A stretch of DNA of 64,000 nucleotides, taken from positions 30,626,501 through 30,690,500 of the forward strand of contig NC_134368.1 of the NCBI RefSeq assembly GCF_035582795.1. Reading direction: 5' to 3'. The notes beneath the pieces were generated by a model. It was not told where the DNA came from and did not search any database. It saw only the letters and a program-made list of their open reading frames with translations. The first letter of the stretch is position 1. Every line of letters begins with the position of its first letter. This document shows positions 60,761 through 64,000 of this stretch, piece after piece. Made by a program: the position numbers and the translations under genes. Origin of the DNA: Mycteria americana (taxonomy: Eukaryota > Chordata > Aves > Ciconiiformes > Ciconiidae).

Positions 60761-61727
60761 TGGGGTTTACAGTCTGTGGGGAGGTGTTGCCCGTGAAAGG
60801 TGCTTCAAAATAAGCTCCTCCGCTGGAAATGAGTAAATACTGGTCACTGCCGAGTGTTCTTCTTTGGGTTCTTTTTTTCTTCTAGTGCTGGAATGCCTTT
60901 TGTCTCTTGGATCAGCCTGGGGCTTATTGCGTGCCCAGCTGAGTGTTTGTGCAGGTGTTTGTAGAGCCGGTACCGAGCTGTGCGGTGCTGCCCTGAGCGA
61001 GTCACGGCGTTGCAGGTGGTCACCAGACCCCAGTACCCACGGGACTGCGGGCTCAGGTGCTTGGTGCATCTCCTCCAAAACGTGTAGAAAATCGTAGCGC
61101 AGCGCTAGTGTGCCTAAATAAGGTGTCTTCAGGGGAGAGCAGCGCGTCGATTTACTAGAGTAATTCATTTAGCTACCAATGTGTCTTTGAGGAGCCCAGA
61201 GACTGTGGGTGGACTGCTTATTTAGCCAGCATTGTTCCCTCTGAACACTAATTCTTTCCTAGATTGAGCACTCCTTCACTGAGGATCAAAGTAGGAGCTA
61301 CTGTCTGAGTGGGGGAAGAGCTGTTTTCTTCTCATTGTTCTATTTCCTGGGCAAATGTGTTTGTTTAGCTTGAAATAGCAAATATTTCTTCACAGAAAGT
61401 GGCTATTGTTACTTGAACTACTTTCAAATACACTTGATATTCTACATTTGGAAGTATGAAATGGTATATTTTTAAGTAATCTCCAGGAAACTATGCTGTT
61501 GCAAATATACGATTTTTTTTTTCTTTTTTTTTTAGGCTACATTTCTTGGTCTCTTTACCATGCACTGCCACCGATGATCTATTACTTCCCCCTTCAGACA
61601 CTGGCACTCACGGGTCTAGAAGTTTTTGCTGTTGCCTTCTTTTCTCCAGTATTCTTGATAATTGGCCCTTTTTGGAGGTTGGCTAATAATAAGTACATCC
61701 TAGCCCTTCTGAGACTGGCTATGGTTG
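60504..61727 (+). CDS. CWH43: CWH43 / PGAP2-interacting protein, first two coding exons (gene continues past the window)
   Basis: CWH43 is a multi-pass ER/Golgi membrane protein that acts with PGAP2 in remodelling the lipid of GPI anchors; the full protein is about 700 residues in human. Seen here are exon 1 (60504-60546, 14 codons plus one base) and exon 2 (61536-61727), giving the first 78 residues, with the next codon split at the donor. The peptide starts [15 protein letters not shown]. It then carries [40 protein letters not shown] and [20 protein letters not shown], which match the human CWH43 N-terminus as I recall it. Two hydrophobic segments are evident, near residues 17-38 and 46-61. 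Splice borders are CTGG|GTAGGT, TTTTAG|GCTAC and GTTG|GTAAGT, with matching phases. The following exon was not found before the window ends. The neighbours OCIAD1 and OCIAD2 agree with the human order. Confidence 0.88.
61536..61727 (+). CDS. CWH43: CWH43 exon 2
   Basis: 192 bases after a long T-rich tract and TTTAG|. It is entered and left in phase 1, and encodes the conserved N-terminal membrane segments of CWH43 ([14 protein letters not shown] is diagnostic). Confidence 0.93.
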
Positions 61728-62590
61728 GTAAGTATACACCGTAGTGAGTTATAGATTCCATCTTGGTATCAAGGCATAAGAACAAACATTCCAAATTGCC
61801 TCAAAATTCAGATGACTTTGAAAAGAGACAGGAATAAGAAGTTCTTACTCTCCCAAACTGATGCTTTTCTTTTTCTCTCGAGCTTTTATATATGGTCAGA
61901 GGAATATTATTTGCATCCATTGTGTTGGTTTTTAGACCAGTACTGCATAACTAAAGACAAATCTCATTTCACTTTTATTTCTAGAAGCTTTTAAATTAGT
62001 ACAAGTCGTGCCCAATAGGAAAAAAGTTTTTGATACTGCACAGAGATCGGCAGAGCTGGTGTCTTTTGTATAGAAGTTCCGTGCCTGTGACAATGGGTAG
62101 AGACGAGATGGTACAGAACAGCTTGGGGCTATTATAAAAGTAATTGTCTGTGAAATGTTCTTTATGGTACTTTCTGAAGCAGGTTATTTTTTGTTAATAT
62201 GTTTTTTTTTTTTCTTTCTTAAATGTGTCTGTATGCCTGTAGCATATTGATGGGGTTATAGACTCATCCTGAGTGTGAGATGGCTCTCATATTGTCAGTT
62301 GCGCAGGAAGAAAGTTTGATCTTATATTCAAGACAAAACTGCCTCACTACCCATCCCACATGCTCCTCCATAAACCAAGACTTACTGGGATTCCCTCTTT
62401 GGTCTTCAGCTAACTGGTGCAAGTCTTAGCTTTTGTTGATTTTCTGAAAGTTTGTTGGGAGAAAGTTTGGCAGCTACAGCCACATTCAGAAGCAAGTTAT
62501 TGCTAATGAGTTTGCAATACCTGGATGAACTCAGAGGAGAAAAAGGTCTCCATCCTGCGTACAGGGAAAGTGCTGCTGATATCTGGTGTC

Positions 62591-62645
62591 TTTCAGAAGC
62601 AGCAGTTTTTGGCTTCTGTTTCAGAAGCAGCAGTTCCTGGCTCCT
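62591..62645 (+). repeat. Two-copy tandem repeat, 28-base period
   Basis: TTTCAGAAGCAGCAGTT occurs at 62591 and again at 62619, and both copies run on into a GGCT-containing tail. Confidence 0.8.
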
Positions 62646-63016
62646 CATTTACCAATGTAAGATGATAATCAGAGAATCACTTTCCATATAATTTTCTTCT
62701 TTAATGGTAGAAGACAGAACAGGATCATCTTATTTACTTTCACTGCATTACTTTATTTTTAGAAAGAATTCTTGTTCTTTATCTCTAAAAAGGTGTTAGA
62801 ACTGAACACAGCTCATTGGTTTAATCAGTTTAAATGAAGTATACTTTTACCATGTTCTTTTCTCTTTCTGTTCTTTGTCGTATCCATCCTAATACTTTTT
62901 TGTTCTTTTTTAATAAGCTTTTCAGTGAGCAGAGTCTTCCACTTCAGCTTTCTGCAGCAGTACTCGGTGCATTACTTTCTACAAGATCTGCTAATTTAGA
63001 AACTAGTAATGAGTGT

Positions 63017-63084
63017 AAGCAGAGTGCAATTTCAAATTAGTGTGCTCAAGCAGAGCACAAATTTGCACTCAAAGCAGAGTGCAA
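63017..63084 (+). repeat. Three-copy degenerate repeat AAGCAGAGYRCAA
   Basis: Copies start at about 63017, 63048 and 63072. The middle copy has CA in place of TG, which makes short inverted partners with its flanks. Confidence 0.7.
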
Positions 63085-64000
63085 ATTCAGATATCACAGT
63101 AACACAAAATTTATTTAAGATTAGTCCTTCAGATCATCTTGCTAAGTTTACTAGTTCACTTTGCCAAAAGAGATGGAAATTGCTTAAATGTGTGTAATTT
63201 TTGTTCTGCTAAGTAAAGAACAGTGACAGGTCTATAATGGTGTGTAAAGTCTGTTGGTTTATGCCCATTTACTTCACCTGAATCACAAGCTCCTGAAGAC
63301 TTTAACTACAAACAAAAAGGTAGCACCTTCAGTAGTAATCTGGGGAAAGGATGTGTTAATGGACGTGGTCACAGAAGGACTCCAGAGCATGGGGAGACTG
63401 AAACTGTATGCATCCTGACTTTTGGGCTAACCTGAGCATTGCTGTATGCAGGTATGACCTCTCGTTCCTGCCTGAACAGGAAATGTTCCCACAGTGACAA
63501 TATCCCTCTGCTGTTTCCAGCTCCCAAACACTTCTAATATTGTCCACCTCTTGGCAAGTCTACACCATATTCTCTCCCAGCTCTACTGTACTTACTCTGT
63601 ATTCTTCTTACCTGTTGCCCTACAGTGAGCATTAGCATTTGGGGAAGATGTAAGAGCATGTTCCTCACCCTCTTTGTCTCCAGCAAGGAGTTTAGCAGCG
63701 AATGGTAACTCTCACTCTTTACTTGCCTCCCTACTGCAGGTTCTCAAGTTATCCAGATGCCCTTACACAGGCAGGACTGGGCTTTAGGACTTTCCACTCA
63801 CTTGGTTCTCATCACTTCATTCTGTCTTTTAAATTATTTCTGTCATATCATACTGTGCTGCTGTTTCTCCTGTTCCTCAATTCTTCCTGCTTTCTTTCCT
63901 TCTTCATATTTAGACACTTCTTCCTTCTTTCTCTTTTTGATCTTTTTCCCTTCTCAGAAAGGCCATGGCCTTCCTCTGGAGCTTGTTGAACAAAATCAGG

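Larger units (their letters stand above)
61728..64000 (+). other. CWH43: CWH43 intron 2 (partial)
   Basis: No further CWH43 exon is recognised. A 28-base direct repeat occurs at about 62591-62645 and a repeated AAGCAGAG-type motif at 63017-63084. T/C-rich sequence fills the last few hundred bases. Confidence 0.6.

Noticed and set aside
61728-64000. Search for CWH43 exon 3
   Set aside because: No open segment with proper borders and the expected membrane-protein sequence was seen; it probably lies beyond the window.
1-64000. tRNA, rRNA, CRISPR or bacterial-type operon features
   Set aside because: None seen; the sequence is vertebrate nuclear DNA and the short repeats present are microsatellites or transposon pieces.

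Overview
This window is vertebrate nuclear DNA, almost certainly from a bird. The genes are interrupted by GT-AG introns, CpG islands mark promoters in otherwise AT-rich DNA, a 5'-truncated CR1 LINE of the avian type lies at about 17.22-18.02 kb, and an LTR of a type I recognise from bird genomes lies at about 49.33-49.64 kb. The gene order matches the human 4p11 block FRYL - OCIAD1 - OCIAD2 - CWH43.

Layout. 1-4.74 kb: AT-rich DNA with no exon I can recognise. 4.75-6.86 kb: a large CpG island with inverted CCAAT boxes and minus-strand splice donors; by synteny it is probably the promoter and 5' non-coding exon of FRYL, transcribed leftwards. 6.9-11.3 kb: intergenic. 11.34-12.17 kb: CpG island and exon 1 of OCIAD1, which runs rightwards through eight coding exons to its stop at 28178 (254 residues assembled). 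28.2-42.8 kb: OCIAD1 3' UTR and a mostly gene-free interval holding an old LINE fragment, an unexplained 210-codon open frame and a small isolated GC-rich patch. 42.85-51.15 kb: six coding exons of OCIAD2 on the minus strand, convergent with OCIAD1. I found these by matching the OCIA family in short exons that do not stand out as open reading frames. 53.95-54.85 kb: a CpG island that probably serves as the OCIAD2 promoter. 60.0-60.76 kb: CpG island and exon 1 of CWH43, which runs rightwards; exon 2 is at 61536-61727 and the rest lies beyond the window.

OCIAD1 and OCIAD2 are tail-to-tail paralogues encoding small two-segment membrane proteins of mitochondria and endosomes. Their middle exons have the same lengths (54 and 48 bases) and phases, which supports both models. 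CWH43 encodes a multi-pass membrane protein that remodels GPI-anchor lipids.

The most notable observations are: (1) OCIAD2 exon 5 is one base short inside its most conserved stretch, so the literal reading stops early although both flanking frames match the family; (2) a perfect 29-bp GC-rich inverted repeat with a 4-base loop lies about 105 bp upstream of the OCIAD1 start codon; (3) two phase-compatible downstream exons could give OCIAD2 another C-terminus; (4) a 210-codon minus-strand open frame at 32 kb has no identified origin. I found no tRNA, rRNA or CRISPR array and no clear new biological system.
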